This document shows positions 16,805 to 24,433 of a stretch of DNA of 64,000 nt, piece after piece. Location of the stretch: positions 1-64,000 of the IMG/VR virus record IMGVR_UViG_3300025401_000022; one strand, 5' to 3'. The translations under genes and the position numbers were made by a program. The first letter of the stretch is position 1, and every line of letters begins with the position of its first letter. This DNA is from a virus. Below the pieces are notes generated by a model. The model searched no databases and was not told the DNA's origin. It saw only the letters and a program-made list of their open reading frames with translations.

Positions 16805-19113
16805 TAAAATATCTCTCCGTTGTCTAGTCTTTCAATACTGTCAATGTACCTCTGAGCCTTTGAGTTCAGTCGTACGCCCTTATAAATGTGCTGCCGCTGG
16901 CCACCGATGCGCGTGGAGTCCGATTCAACGTGGTGCTCCTGAATCGCCGCCAAGAATCTGCGCTTGAATGACAGCTCGTTGCCCGGCGTGATGCTCTTGT
17001 GCAGAGCCCAGCGCTTGTAGCACGCGAAGATGTCGTCCTTGTTCACGGTGTACTCGGGGCCAATCTCGAGCACGTCGTCGATGAACGAGCCGATCGGATT
17101 ACCAAGTTCGCTCATCAGATCCAAGTACTCTCTGCCCGACTTAGGCTGGATAAAGTTGCCACCGCGTGCCAATCGTCTACGTTGCCCCTCGATCACCCAG
17201 TTAAAGATGCCCGAGAGCTCTGACCTGAGCTTAGATGATAGCGAGGTGTCTTCGTTGTTGTAGAACGACTTGCTCATCTTTAGCACCAGCATGCGCCCAG
17301 TGAGCGCGTTGGAGTTCTCAGTCAGCTGGAGTACCTCGTTGCTGTACACGATTATTCGTGTGGGTAGGTATCCGTTCCATGACTCCTTGTTCTTTCTATT
17401 AACTGTAACAGTGTCGCCGCCAACAATTCTAAGGAGTTGGCTAACAACAGCACTACGGTTACGCTCAGGGGCACGGGCGTCTGTGAAAGAAGCGAGTAGC
17501 TTACCCAGCCAAGGTTGCAGACCAAAAGTATCACACAATTCCTCCAGTTGTGGTGCCACTGTATTGTGTTGGCCTAGTAGGTCAACGAGCACCTTGTTAA
17601 TAGTTCCCTTGCCGCTACGCCTAGGACCGATCACGTTCAAAAACTTCTGCTCTGAGGTGTCCCCTGAGAGTATGTAGCCAAAGTACTCCTGCAGTAGGTC
17701 CTTGCTCTCTTGGTCCTCGCCCCACACGTCGTCCAAGAACTTCATCCACTGTGGGCAGTCCTTAGTGGGGTCGTACTCGAACGGCAGTGAGTTGTACGTG
17801 AAGAATCCCAGTGAGTGCGCAAACAGTACCAGCTGGTCCATCTGAAACAGTCCGTTGACCATGCTGATTAACTTCTCAGCTGGCGGGTTGGACTGCGCGT
17901 AACCGTCTAACCAAACTGGTGGCTTGGTGTTCGGGTCGTTGGCCAAGTGCACGATGGACTTGATCGCGTCAATCGCGGCGTTCACCACTGCAGGGTTGGC
18001 GTTGAACGGCACCAGCGCGCCCTTCTTGTCTAGCTTCTGACACTTGTCCAAGAACTTATACAGCTGGGAGCGCACCGTTGCCTCCTCGATGTTGGTGTAG
18101 TGCGTGCCGGTGTACACGAAGAACTCTTCGGCGTAGTGCACCAGCTTATAGCCATCTTCCACCGTGTACATCGATGACAAAAACTTCCTTGCGTGGTCTA
18201 GCGGGTTGGAGATCTCGAGCACGATCTCTCCGTTGGCCAGAGCCACCTGCAGCTTTTTTTGGTTCACCTTAAATATCAGGGAGCGCAACGTGATGCCCTG
18301 ACCCTTAAAGCTGTTCCACTTCGTCGTGCATGAGTTGATGCCCGTCACGGTGTACTTGTTGGACTGCGCACTCCAGCGCTCCCACGCCTCTAGTGCCTCG
18401 ACGTCCTTGTTAAACTGGTGGTGCAAAGCCATACCCACGTTCTTCCAGTCATCGTAGCCACAGTCAGGGTCCAGCTCTGAGAGTAGCTCCGTTTCAACGC
18501 GGAGCAAATCCCAGCCCTCGACTGGCGGCGTGTAGTTTGCAAAGTCGTCATCTGACTGGCGCATTGCCCGTGGTGGTACGTGCGCAGTGAGGTCCTGAGG
18601 CTCGTTGGGCACGTCGCCTGCAATCTTGTGCCCCGTCATGGTGAAGTAACGGCTCTTAGGATACACCTCCAGCCCGATGGTGTGGTCAACGTGGGCCGAG
18701 TGCAGGTCTGCGCGGGTGAATATCTTGATGCCAGTACCGCTTGGTGACACCTCAACGTAGCCCTTCACGTTGTCCATGATGGACTGTGCTAGGTCGTTTA
18801 GATCACCGCTCTCAGGATCACGGCAATCGTCAATGTCAATGCCAATGAGGTTATCATCCCCAGTAAAAACGAATCCAATACCGTCAAAATTACCATTCTC
18901 GTATGCCTTCTGTGCCGTGAAAAAATCTGTCCAAGTTGCTGGGTTGGTTGATGAGGCAAACTTGCCAGTGCTCTGTACTGGGAGCTTGCTCCACTTTTGC
19001 GACTCACCGTCGCCGACTAGCGTGTACTTCCACAGGCAAAACCGTGGTATGCGCTTCAAGTCGCTCGGTATCGCATTAAAATCTACCTCTAATGCTGGCG
19101 GTTTTTGTAACAT
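16804..19113 (-). CDS. PrimPol-type primase fused to SF3 helicase (replication protein)
   Basis: 769 aa. N-terminal archaeo-eukaryotic primase (PrimPol) domain: IGIDIDDC (D93, D95), SPSGTGIK (123-130) and EVYPKSRYFTMTGH (149-162). Residues about 200-275 (DCGYDDWKNVGMALHH, WERWSAQSNKY) fit a PriCT-2 linker. C-terminal SF3 / D5-like helicase with Walker A GPRRSGKGT (496-504), then FTDARAPERNRS and IVYSNEVLQLTEN. A strong GAGGAG precedes the ATG. It should prime and unwind at the phage origin; the P4 alpha protein is an analogue. The dyad/iteron region A lies just upstream of its promoter. Confidence 0.88.
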   Translation of the reverse strand: MLQKPPALEVDFNAIPSDLKRIPRFCLWKYTLVGDGESQKWSKLPVQSTGKFASSTNPATWTDFFTAQKAYENGNFDGIGFVFTGDDNLIGIDIDDCRDPESGDLNDLAQSIMDNVKGYVEVSPSGTGIKIFTRADLHSAHVDHTIGLEVYPKSRYFTMTGHKIAGDVPNEPQDLTAHVPPRAMRQSDDDFANYTPPVEGWDLLRVETELLSELDPDCGYDDWKNVGMALHHQFNKDVEALEAWERWSAQSNKYTVTGINSCTTKWNSFKGQGITLRSLIFKVNQKKLQVALANGEIVLEISNPLDHARKFLSSMYTVEDGYKLVHYAEEFFVYTGTHYTNIEEATVRSQLYKFLDKCQKLDKKGALVPFNANPAVVNAAIDAIKSIVHLANDPNTKPPVWLDGYAQSNPPAEKLISMVNGLFQMDQLVLFAHSLGFFTYNSLPFEYDPTKDCPQWMKFLDDVWGEDQESKDLLQEYFGYILSGDTSEQKFLNVIGPRRSGKGTINKVLVDLLGQHNTVAPQLEELCDTFGLQPWLGKLLASFTDARAPERNRSAVVSQLLRIVGGDTVTVNRKNKESWNGYLPTRIIVYSNEVLQLTENSNALTGRMLVLKMSKSFYNNEDTSLSSKLRSELSGIFNWVIEGQRRRLARGGNFIQPKSGREYLDLMSELGNPIGSFIDDVLEIGPEYTVNKDDIFACYKRWALHKSITPGNELSFKRRFLAAIQEHHVESDSTRIGGQRQHIYKGVRLNSKAQRYIDSIERLDNGEIF

Positions 19114-19127
19114 GACTCTCCTCTTTT

Positions 19128-19146
19128 CTTGCCCTTACTAATACGC
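19128..19146 (-). promoter_or_regulatory. GCGTATTAGT promoter-like motif before the primase
   Basis: Read on the minus strand, GCGTATTAGTAAGGGCAAG begins at 19146, about 33 bases before the primase ATG. The ten-base core is perfect, but the TATA box seen at +13 in the best copies is absent (GGCA here). It is the only minus-strand copy found, and it would drive replication genes away from control region A. Confidence 0.55.
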
Positions 19147-19183
19147 AAATCGGCTGACCTGCGTTTCACATTATGAAATATTG

Positions 19184-19386
19184 AAAAATGCTGCACTGCA
19201 TCCTGGATTTGGATCCACCATACAAATGAGAATGATTCTTATTTGGTCTATACAAATCAATAACTTACGAGCTCGGATCCACAGTATCCATAGTATCCAC
19301 CCTTTATTCAGGTTATTTTTTATTTTAAAAAAATAAAAAATAAATATCTGGAGTAAAAGTGAAAACTACTGTGGATACTGTGGATC
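19184..19386. repeat. control region A: 25-bp box plus 111-bp dyad with iterons (origin candidate)
   Basis: A 25-bp box (19184-19208) is repeated exactly at 26264-26288. At +92 starts a dyad: GATCCACAGTATCCA (19276-19290) and its perfect reverse complement (19372-19386), enclosing an AT tract. The arms hold 9-bp units GGATACTRT in tandem (read on the minus strand on the left side). Region B has the same box-to-dyad offset and the same 111-bp dyad length. It lies in a 400-base gene-free stretch beside the PrimPol-helicase gene, so an origin or operator is likely by inference. Confidence 0.75.
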
Positions 19387-19527
19387 GTACTCAAAATATC
19401 TATTGGAATCAAGCACTTACCGTGCCACCCTTTGGCACCTGTATCCTGCCACTATCCTGCCACTTTTTAAAATCGGGCCATAGAGGCGTTTAAAATGACT
19501 GGGTAAGGGGGTAGCCTCACATAGCCC

Positions 19528-19548
19528 TAAAAAACGCCTCTATGAGGC
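19528..19548 (-). terminator. intrinsic terminator at the end of the early minus-strand operon
   Basis: On the minus strand GCCTC-ATA-GAGGC is followed by G and six T. The stem overlaps the TAG of the 90-aa gene. The same GAGGCGTTT sequence recurs inverted at 19479-19491, giving a 13-bp inverted repeat (with 19532-19544) around it. This closes the 25.6-19.5 kb operon before control region A. Confidence 0.75.
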
Positions 19549-19820
19549 TATAAACAGACTATGGTGCCGATGCTGGTCTTCGTGCACCTGACAATCGTGC
19601 CGTCAGGCATCTGCACAACCTGAGCCAGCGCACTGGCGATGTGAAAGCCAAAGTACAGAATAAACGCCACGATGGCAATCCAGCCATACTTATTCCAGCG
19701 GTGGTACTGGCGCTCACGCTCTAAAAAGATAAAGCGCTCGGGTTTGCCGTAGTCTAGCTCAATCCCCCTGCAGTCGCAAACACTGCGCCCTTGGTTACAA
19801 TTTCCTGAGCACCCCTTCAT
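19548..19820 (-). CDS. Cys-rich single-pass membrane protein
   Basis: 90 aa. N-terminal Cys cluster (CSGNCNQGRSVCDC), a charged helix, a membrane segment (WIAIVAFILYFGFHIASALA) and a short beta tail with two more Cys. The Cys spacing could bind metal. Last gene of the early operon; overlaps the upstream gene by 4 bases. Function unknown. Confidence 0.6.
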   Translation of the reverse strand: MKGCSGNCNQGRSVCDCRGIELDYGKPERFIFLERERQYHRWNKYGWIAIVAFILYFGFHIASALAQVVQMPDGTIVRCTKTSIGTIVCL

Positions 19821-20014
19821 TTGTTCACCTCGTATCCTAAGTTGTCTTTAATAAATTTGTACGCCCACTTTCTAAACGCGATGCGGTTCTCGCTGGTCTG
19901 CTCCTCCCGCTCGTCCCACTTAGCCTCGACCAAGAAGTTACCCTCCAAGTCGTTGAACTCAATCGCGGTAATGTTGCCGTCCTTGTCATAAATATCCGTT
20001 GGTATTGCTTTCAT
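19817..20014 (-). CDS. small protein, function unknown
   Basis: 65 aa; beta hairpin DIYDKDGNITAIEFNDLEGNFLVEAKW followed by a charged helix (shortened here). ATGA overlap at both ends. A ribosome site (AAGGAGATAAC) precedes the ATG. No family recognised. Confidence 0.6.
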   Translation of the reverse strand: MKAIPTDIYDKDGNITAIEFNDLEGNFLVEAKWDEREEQTSENRIAFRKWAYKFIKDNLGYEVNK

Positions 20015-20346
20015 GTTATCTCCTTAATTAGTGGTGACTTATCCTTCCATGAGTCGGTGTCACCGTAGTCACCCCTAATCATGCTCATGCGCTCCTCTTT
20101 TCTAAACGCTGGCTCGATGGCCCACCATGCTAGGCTGGCCTCCTTGTACTCGACCCACGCGTCATTTTCTAAAAACATGGGATGGTTGAGCCCAGCCACG
20201 TCCACGGTGCACACCACGTCACTGGTGGGTTGCCACCCCTTGGCGTTCTTCCTGCGGTACTGCCCCAGCGAGACGTTGTCTCGGGCGCGGATAAAGCGTA
20301 CGTATGCGCGGGTCTGTTCGTCTGTTAATTTAATCATCGTGTTCAT
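20011..20346 (-). CDS. 111-aa early protein, function unknown
   Basis: Begins MNTMIKLTDEQTRAYVRFIRARDNV, helical, then a beta segment (VVCTVDVAGLNHPMFLEN) and an aromatic stretch SLAWWAIEPAF. It overlaps the end of the sigma gene by 17 bases; the internal Met4 (20337) would still overlap. No known family recognised. Confidence 0.6.
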   Translation of the reverse strand: MNTMIKLTDEQTRAYVRFIRARDNVSLGQYRRKNAKGWQPTSDVVCTVDVAGLNHPMFLENDAWVEYKEASLAWWAIEPAFRKEERMSMIRGDYGDTDSWKDKSPLIKEIT

Positions 20347-20893
20347 CTTCCATCTTGTCTAATTGTAGGGCGTCTAATGACGTTGGTTCTTGCAACATAT
20401 AAAACTTTAACTGGTTTACGCGCTTGGTTGTTTTCCCAAGCACCTTGGCCAGCTCCTGAACCGTTGGCGTTCGGCCTAGGGTCTGAGTCAGTGCACGCTC
20501 GGTGTACGTCATCTTGCGTATCTCTTCGCGCACCTTAATCGGTATGCGAACTAGGTTCTCCTCGTCGTCCTGCCCACGCTCTACCCCACGCAGGATAAAC
20601 CGCTTGGCAAAGGTCGCGAACTTGGCGCCGTTCTTTGGCACCCACTGACGTGCCGCCTTGATGAGCGCCTCGTTGCCCATGCCAATCAAGTCCTCCTGAG
20701 GCGTGCGTGAGTGGTTCCACGCGGTCAGCTTGCGCACCGTGTACACCACAAAGCGCAGGTTGTGCGTCACTAGCCTGTCCAGTGCCTGCTCGTCACCTTG
20801 CTGAATGCGACGTGACAGCTCGTACTCCTCTGCCGAGTCCAGCACTGGTATGCCGTACAGTGACTGCAGGTAGTCAGTTAAAAAGTCGTTCAT
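20330..20893 (-). CDS. phage sigma-70-family factor lacking region 4
   Basis: The start is set at 20893, where ATG overlaps the upstream stop (TAATG); 187 aa. Region 1.2 is seen at about 22-40 (AEEYELSRRIQQGDEQALDRL), region 2 at about 41-118 (VTHNLRFVVYTVRKL, QEDLIGMGNEALIKAARQW, GAKFATFAKRFILRGVERG), and a region-3 helix-turn-helix at about 136-173 (LGRTPTVQELAKVLGKTTKRVNQ, EPTSLDAL). The protein then ends in an acidic tail, with no region 4. T4 gp55 is a known late sigma without a normal region 4. Likely role: redirecting host polymerase to phage promoters. Confidence 0.82.
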   Translation of the reverse strand: MNDFLTDYLQSLYGIPVLDSAEEYELSRRIQQGDEQALDRLVTHNLRFVVYTVRKLTAWNHSRTPQEDLIGMGNEALIKAARQWVPKNGAKFATFAKRFILRGVERGQDDEENLVRIPIKVREEIRKMTYTERALTQTLGRTPTVQELAKVLGKTTKRVNQLKFYMLQEPTSLDALQLDKMEDEHDD

Positions 20894-21147
20894 TATGAGT
20901 CCATCCATATAAGAGTTGTTGCCACGGCCGCGGCTATTAGCAATGGCCACAGCTGTGGAAAGAAAAAACACAACACAATAAATCCAGCCAGTGCCACCAT
21001 GCCCCTATAACCTATCTTGGCAAACAACACTGGAAAGCCCTTGTAAGCCACGTAAAGCAGTTGTGCCGCGGCTATTAGTAACGATACTCCGACGATAAAT
21101 TGCACCTTGTGTCCTTTCGATGGTTTATGCCCGTGATGTCCGCTCAA
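20893..21147 (-). CDS. small multi-pass membrane protein
   Basis: 84 aa. After a His/Lys-rich start (SGHHGHKPSKGHK) there are about three hydrophobic segments (FIVGVSLLIAAAQLLYVAY, MVALAGFIVLCFFF, LLIAAAVATTLIW). Its stop overlaps the sigma start. Function unknown; an inner-membrane early protein is likely. Confidence 0.6.
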   Translation of the reverse strand: MSGHHGHKPSKGHKVQFIVGVSLLIAAAQLLYVAYKGFPVLFAKIGYRGMVALAGFIVLCFFFPQLWPLLIAAAVATTLIWMDS

Positions 21148-21323
21148 AATGGTGCCTCCTGCAGTATGGCTACTGCGACTTGGTACGGGTTTGCTTTAGG
21201 CTCGCGCGGTAGTGTCACCAAGCTCATACCATTGGTTAGGTAGGGGGTAGCCTCCAGCTTTGATACAAACTTCCTGCAGGCCCCTCCAAACTCATCCATG
21301 AGGACGTAACGATATTGGCTCAT
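21144..21323 (-). CDS. 59-aa early protein
   Basis: The start at 21323 (MSQYRYVLMDEFGG) is chosen because its ATGA overlaps the upstream stop; the longer frame would run through the neighbour. Contains Cys16 and a PREPKANPYQVAVAILQEAPF end (shortened). No family recognised. Confidence 0.6.
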   Translation of the reverse strand: MSQYRYVLMDEFGGACRKFVSKLEATPYLTNGMSLVTLPREPKANPYQVAVAILQEAPF

Positions 21324-21520
21324 GGTATGAATGCCTCGCGCTTGAGCTGGTTGCCCAGCTTGTCCTGCAAGTACATCACCACGTCCCACTCGCCGTCGTC
21401 GCGGCCGCGTGAGCGCTCCGCGTTGGTCAGCTTGTCAGCGTACCAGTAAAGCGCACGCTTGATAGCTAGGAACTCCTCCGCGTCGAGGTTTAACTCAAAG
21501 CGGTTAGTGTTGATCTTCAT
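21320..21520 (-). CDS. 66-aa early protein
   Basis: Mostly helical: FELNLDAEEFLAIKRALYWY, then KLTNAERSRGRDDGEWDVV. 4-base overlaps with both neighbours. No family recognised. Confidence 0.6.
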   Translation of the reverse strand: MKINTNRFELNLDAEEFLAIKRALYWYADKLTNAERSRGRDDGEWDVVMYLQDKLGNQLKREAFIP

Positions 21521-21786
21521 GCTGACACCTTGCGCACGACGACTGCGTCCACTGCCTTAATTGCTGTGACCTTAGCCACAGTAGTCACGTCGCAAAACTC
21601 GCGAACTAATTTAGGGTCAATGCTGGCTCGGTCGTAGTGTTGCACCTCGGCAATGAAGTCCATTCCTTGGTACTTACCTACACCGCGAGCAATGAGCTCA
21701 GCCTTGAGCTTACGAGCTGTAGATTCGAGCTCAGCGATCTGCTGGTTAATGATTCCTAAGTCGTCGATCATGTTATCTGTAATCAA
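21517..21786 (-). CDS. conserved phage protein with N-terminal coiled coil; TTG start
   Basis: 89 aa. AAGGAG stands about seven bases before the TTG at 21786, so TTG is preferred over the ATG five codons later. Residues 1-35 form a coiled coil (IINQQIAELESTARKLKAELIA); then GVGKYQGMDFIAEVQHYDRASIDPKLVREF in part and a final strand VVVRKVSA. Similar small proteins are frequent in phage early regions; the function is unknown to me. Confidence 0.65.
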   Translation of the reverse strand: MITDNMIDDLGIINQQIAELESTARKLKAELIARGVGKYQGMDFIAEVQHYDRASIDPKLVREFCDVTTVAKVTAIKAVDAVVVRKVSA

Positions 21787-21814
21787 TTTAATTCTCCTTT
21801 GTGTGTTTTCTAAA

Positions 21815-21820
21815 ATTATA
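21815..21820 (-). promoter_or_regulatory. TATAAT box inside the early operon
   Basis: On the minus strand TATAAT overlaps the stop of the Cys4 protein gene, with a start point expected near 21808 and the TTG-start gene about 22 bases on. No good TTGACA lies 17 bases upstream, so it would be a weak or activated host-type promoter. Confidence 0.4.
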
Positions 21821-22061
21821 CCACGACTGATTCGTGCATTGTTTTGTTGATCTCGCGTATCAGGCTTGCGTCCTCAAACCACATAACGCGTGCGTACGTC
21901 CTGCGTGTTGGCTTGCGCGGTGTGCTTTCAGGCGCGTCGCCTGTGTGCACGAACAACGCGAAGGCGTAGCACGCCAGCTTGTCAGTCGCGCACTTGGTTG
22001 CGTGCACGCACCCGTCGCACGGCATTGGCTCATTTAAAAACTTTCTCATTTTAAAGTTCAT
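21816..22061 (-). CDS. early protein with N-terminal four-Cys cluster
   Basis: 81 aa from 22061, chosen because CAGGAG precedes this ATG at good spacing. Cys15, Cys18, Cys24 and Cys31 (MPCDGCVHATKCATDKLAC) form a likely zinc or iron-sulfur site. The rest is basic (RKPTRRTYARVMW). It may bind nucleic acid or a host protein; no family recognised. Confidence 0.65.
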   Translation of the reverse strand: MNFKMRKFLNEPMPCDGCVHATKCATDKLACYAFALFVHTGDAPESTPRKPTRRTYARVMWFEDASLIREINKTMHESVVV

Positions 22062-22065
22062 AGTA

Positions 22066-22260
22066 TTACTCCTGATTATCAAGTTGTTCTAGGTCTTCCT
22101 GCCACCATGCCATCACGGTGCATATATCGCTCCACTCTGCGTCGTACTGGGGATCTTGACCCTCAGGTATGCAGTCCTCGCGATACGCCTCTAGGGCACG
22201 CCAAATCGCGCCAAATTGGCTGTCTCTGTCATTACTGGTTACTGGTTTAAATGTCGCCAT
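22066..22260 (-). CDS. 64-aa early protein
   Basis: Preceded by CAGGAG. Acidic, with QFGAIWRALEAYREDC and a Trp-rich second half (EWSDICTVMAWWQEDLEQL). Function unknown. Confidence 0.6.
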   Translation of the reverse strand: MATFKPVTSNDRDSQFGAIWRALEAYREDCIPEGQDPQYDAEWSDICTVMAWWQEDLEQLDNQE

Positions 22261-22447
22261 CTTGATCTCCTGTGTCCCAATTGCTTACTGCCACAAATAC
22301 CTGCTGGATGTCGCACTTTGGAAACTTCTCACGCGCGATACTTACAGCCTCATGCGCGTCCTGCGCCCAAAATTGATGCCAGTCATAGTGGCGTGGCTCT
22401 TCGTGTGTTGCCAGTTCAATTGCAAATACTTTAGTCTCGTAGCTCAT
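22247..22447 (-). CDS. 66-aa early protein
   Basis: The start at 22447 (MSYETKVFAIELATHEEPRH) follows GAGGAG at good spacing; the longer frame to 22600 would cover the zinc-ribbon-like gene. A small alpha/beta protein with WAQDAHEAVSIAREKFPKC. It overlaps the downstream gene by 14 bases. Function unknown. Confidence 0.62.
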   Translation of the reverse strand: MSYETKVFAIELATHEEPRHYDWHQFWAQDAHEAVSIAREKFPKCDIQQVFVAVSNWDTGDQDGDI

Positions 22448-22451
22448 GGTG

Positions 22452-22604
22452 TTACTCCTCATCAAATTCAAAGTTAATAGTTTGCTTGCAGTGCAGGCAC
22501 TGCTCCACATATATGATGCCGTTGTCACTGACCGCCTCAGTCTGAGCCCCATCGTATGGGCAGGTGAACGGAGCGTCAGCGTCCGCGATAAACACGTCAA
22601 TCAT
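22452..22604 (-). CDS. 50-aa zinc-ribbon-like early protein
   Basis: The ATG overlaps the upstream stop (ATGA). The frame gives FTCPYDGAQTEAV and, 20 residues on, VEQCLHCKQTINFEFDEE. Cys15, Cys36 and Cys39, with Asp18 as a possible fourth ligand, suggest a small zinc ribbon. Its presence fills the gap between two neighbours. Function unknown. Confidence 0.65.
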   Translation of the reverse strand: MIDVFIADADAPFTCPYDGAQTEAVSDNGIIYVEQCLHCKQTINFEFDEE

Positions 22605-22879
22605 TTTGGTCCTTTCTTGCTTTCTCTGAGCACGCGTAGATCTTCGCGATACTGCTCCTTGTTCTCTTCGTACTGGCGACGTGTCATCTCTACGCCACGC
22701 TCACCACTGATTGTAGTCGGATCGGGTCGGCACACTAAAATCATGTCGTCAGGTGACTCGACTGGTACCTCGTACACTGGCTCCCATGGCACGTCAGGTG
22801 CGCTGGGTTGTTTGGACCAAGTCCGTGACACGTAGCGTGCCTCGTCACGTGCCCTACAAATTGCGTTAAGTGATCTCAT
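22601..22879 (-). CDS. 92-aa early protein
   Basis: Charged and Pro-rich (SKQPSAPDVPWEPVYEVPVES), ending in a helix EENKEQYREDLRVLRESKKG. No family recognised. Its stop is coupled to the zinc-ribbon-like gene. Confidence 0.58.
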   Translation of the reverse strand: MRSLNAICRARDEARYVSRTWSKQPSAPDVPWEPVYEVPVESPDDMILVCRPDPTTISGERGVEMTRRQYEENKEQYREDLRVLRESKKGPK

Positions 22880-22880
22880 G

Positions 22881-23132
22881 TTAAGCCTCCCATACAGTTA
22901 GCTGGGCAGGGTTCTGCCATTCAGCGAATAAATTATACTTGCGCAGTGTCTCAGTAATCACTGGTGACACGCCGAACTCCCAGTCAGGGATCATGTGCCC
23001 GTCATAGTAGTCACAGAAGTCGTGACCGTCCTCAGCACTAATCCAAAAATTAGGCTGGTCGTCGTGGTACTCACGTACCGCTACGCCTTGTTTTTTGAGC
23101 GCGTTGAACGCGTTGCGAAAAGCTCTTTTCAT
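22881..23132 (-). CDS. 83-aa early protein
   Basis: Begins MKRAFRNAFNALKKQGVAVR, then EDGHDFCDYYDGHMIPDWEFG. Looks like a compact alpha/beta protein of the kind found in phage early regions. Function unknown; overlaps the upstream gene by 4 bases. Confidence 0.6.
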   Translation of the reverse strand: MKRAFRNAFNALKKQGVAVREYHDDQPNFWISAEDGHDFCDYYDGHMIPDWEFGVSPVITETLRKYNLFAEWQNPAQLTVWEA

Positions 23133-23356
23133 ACTGCCTCCTGTTTCAGAAATAAATTATATAAACCATCTTTGACCTGAGCCAAAGTGTTGCGTACTAC
23201 ATTGGCTGAGCTCGAGAGCTCGACAGCCAACTCACTATCACCACGCGCATTGGCGCAGTCTGCGAGCTCAGTGAGCTCTTTAATATGCGCTCTGAGCGCA
23301 TTTTCCATCAACAACGCTTGGCGTTGTGTCAGGAATATATCAAAACCTTTTACCAT
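23129..23356 (-). CDS. 75-aa helical early protein
   Basis: Nearly all helix (QRQALLMENALRAHIKELTEL, then SSSANVVRNTLAQVKDGLYNL). The DNA of this gene is unusually rich in GAGCTC palindromes (near 23211-23227 and 23260-23278). Function unknown. Confidence 0.6.
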   Translation of the reverse strand: MVKGFDIFLTQRQALLMENALRAHIKELTELADCANARGDSELAVELSSSANVVRNTLAQVKDGLYNLFLKQEAV

Positions 23357-23364
23357 ACATCCTC

Positions 23365-23667
23365 CTATTTGATATGAATAAATTTAAAGTGGTCTTTAAT
23401 AAACTTATTAGTATGCGCAATAGCCTGCTTGCGGATCTCGTTGAGCTCCTTGGCGATGTTGTCACCGCTCAGCTCCTTGATCCAGCCACGACCGTACCAC
23501 TGCTCGTGGTTAGGGTGGTAGTCCAGCTCGATGCAGTTCTCACCCCACGTGATGCAGAACGACTTGCCACCCTGCTTTAGGTACTCAGCAAGCGTGCGCA
23601 TGATGACTGCACGTGATGGCTTGCGCTTGTTGAACTCGATGTCAATTACTGGGAATAGTTGGCTCAT
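23365..23667 (-). CDS. 100-aa early protein
   Basis: Preceded by CGGAG. Lys-rich, with SFCITWGENCIELDYHPNHEQW and a final helix NEIRKQAIAHTNKFIKDHF. No family recognised. It lies just after a TATAAT box and palindrome, so it may start a sub-operon. Confidence 0.6.
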   Translation of the reverse strand: MSQLFPVIDIEFNKRKPSRAVIMRTLAEYLKQGGKSFCITWGENCIELDYHPNHEQWYGRGWIKELSGDNIAKELNEIRKQAIAHTNKFIKDHFKFIHIK

Positions 23668-23693
23668 AAAATCTCCGTTGTGTTGATGTGTCT

Positions 23694-23725
23694 ATTATAC
23701 TGGGTCACTGGCTCACTGAGTGAGC
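23694..23725 (-). promoter_or_regulatory. TATAAT box with adjacent 15-bp palindrome
   Basis: On the minus strand TATAAT (23699-23694) lies about 30 bases before the ATG at 23667. Upstream of it is the palindrome GCTCACT-G-AGTGAGC (23711-23725), overlapping the end of the upstream gene, where a -35 element or operator would be. No TTGACA is seen. Confidence 0.45.
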
Positions 23726-24108
23726 TCGTATGGTTTATCCCAGTCGCCTACGTTCAGGTGAAAGTAGTACGCGGTGTCAAAGTAGTCCACCTGCGCGTCC
23801 GACTTGTCATAGTAGTCCGCGCTCTTAAGCGCGTCAATGATCTCACCGATCACGCGCTGAGGGCGGTGTGTGAAGTGATCTTCGTACCAGTACGGGTTCA
23901 CTTGGATGTGGTTGCGTACGTGCAAGTCAAAGTCTTTGCCAGTGGTCTGCTTGAAGTTCTCCATGAAGTCCACTGGGCCACTGCGTAGGGTGCAGGTGAT
24001 GCTCATGTGATCCTGCACGCGCAGGCTGTACTTGATGCCCAGTGGTTTGAGCACCTTGTCTAGGTTAGCCTTGATGATCTTCTTCTTGTCTTGGTTCATG
24101 TATGCCAT
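23713..24108 (-). CDS. 131-aa conserved phage protein
   Basis: MAYMNQDKKKIIKANLDKVL, then a beta core (SLRVQDHMSITCTLRSGPVDF) and a Tyr/Asp-rich C-terminus (DYYDKSDAQVDYFDTAYYF). I recognise the overall pattern from other phages, without an assigned function. Ribosome site AAGGAG precedes it. Confidence 0.65.
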   Translation of the reverse strand: MAYMNQDKKKIIKANLDKVLKPLGIKYSLRVQDHMSITCTLRSGPVDFMENFKQTTGKDFDLHVRNHIQVNPYWYEDHFTHRPQRVIGEIIDALKSADYYDKSDAQVDYFDTAYYFHLNVGDWDKPYELTQ

Positions 24109-24119
24109 GGTGTAGCTCC

Positions 24120-24251
24120 TTATTGGTTATGGTGTAGTTCGTCCATCAGCATGGCCCACTCAATCTCTGCGTCGGTCTGCTCAAGCTCGTCAACGCCGTA
24201 GCGTCTCTCTAGCTCTTCAAGTACTTCGGATAGTGGTAGATCTTTGGTCAT
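24120..24251 (-). CDS. 43-aa acidic early protein
   Basis: GAGGAG precedes the ATG at 24251. The sequence MTKDLPLSEVLEELERRYGV, then DELEQTDAEIEWAMLMDEL, is an acidic helix pair. Its ATGA overlaps the upstream stop. Short acidic early phage proteins are often inhibitors, but nothing specific shows this here. Confidence 0.6.
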   Translation of the reverse strand: MTKDLPLSEVLEELERRYGVDELEQTDAEIEWAMLMDELHHNQ

Positions 24252-24424
24252 GTTAGCTCCTCAAGTTTATGTAGTACATCAGTATAGCCGTCGTTACGTT
24301 GCAGGACGCCGTCCTTGGCGCGTTTAGTAGCTTGGCGTAGGTTGTTGTCAGTGAACTCCCAGTAATGCGTCACAGCCCCGTCTATGGGGTCTGTGTACGT
24401 TGCTCTGTATCGTTTGTTGGTCAT
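24248..24424 (-). CDS. 58-aa early protein
   Basis: MTNKRYRATYTDPIDGAVTH starts a beta hairpin, followed by a helix NLRQATKRAKDGVLQ. It fills the gap between the 43-aa and 214-aa genes with coupled ends. Function unknown. Confidence 0.6.
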   Translation of the reverse strand: MTNKRYRATYTDPIDGAVTHYWEFTDNNLRQATKRAKDGVLQRNDGYTDVLHKLEELT

Positions 24425-24433
24425 GTTGCCTCC

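Noticed and set aside
16677-17677. Plus-strand ORFs opposite the primase
   Set aside because: The minus frame has full PrimPol and SF3 motifs; the plus frames are shadows.
21060-21080. GGCTATTAGTAACGATA as a plus-strand promoter copy
   Set aside because: The core has mismatches, it is inside a minus-strand gene and no plus-strand gene follows.
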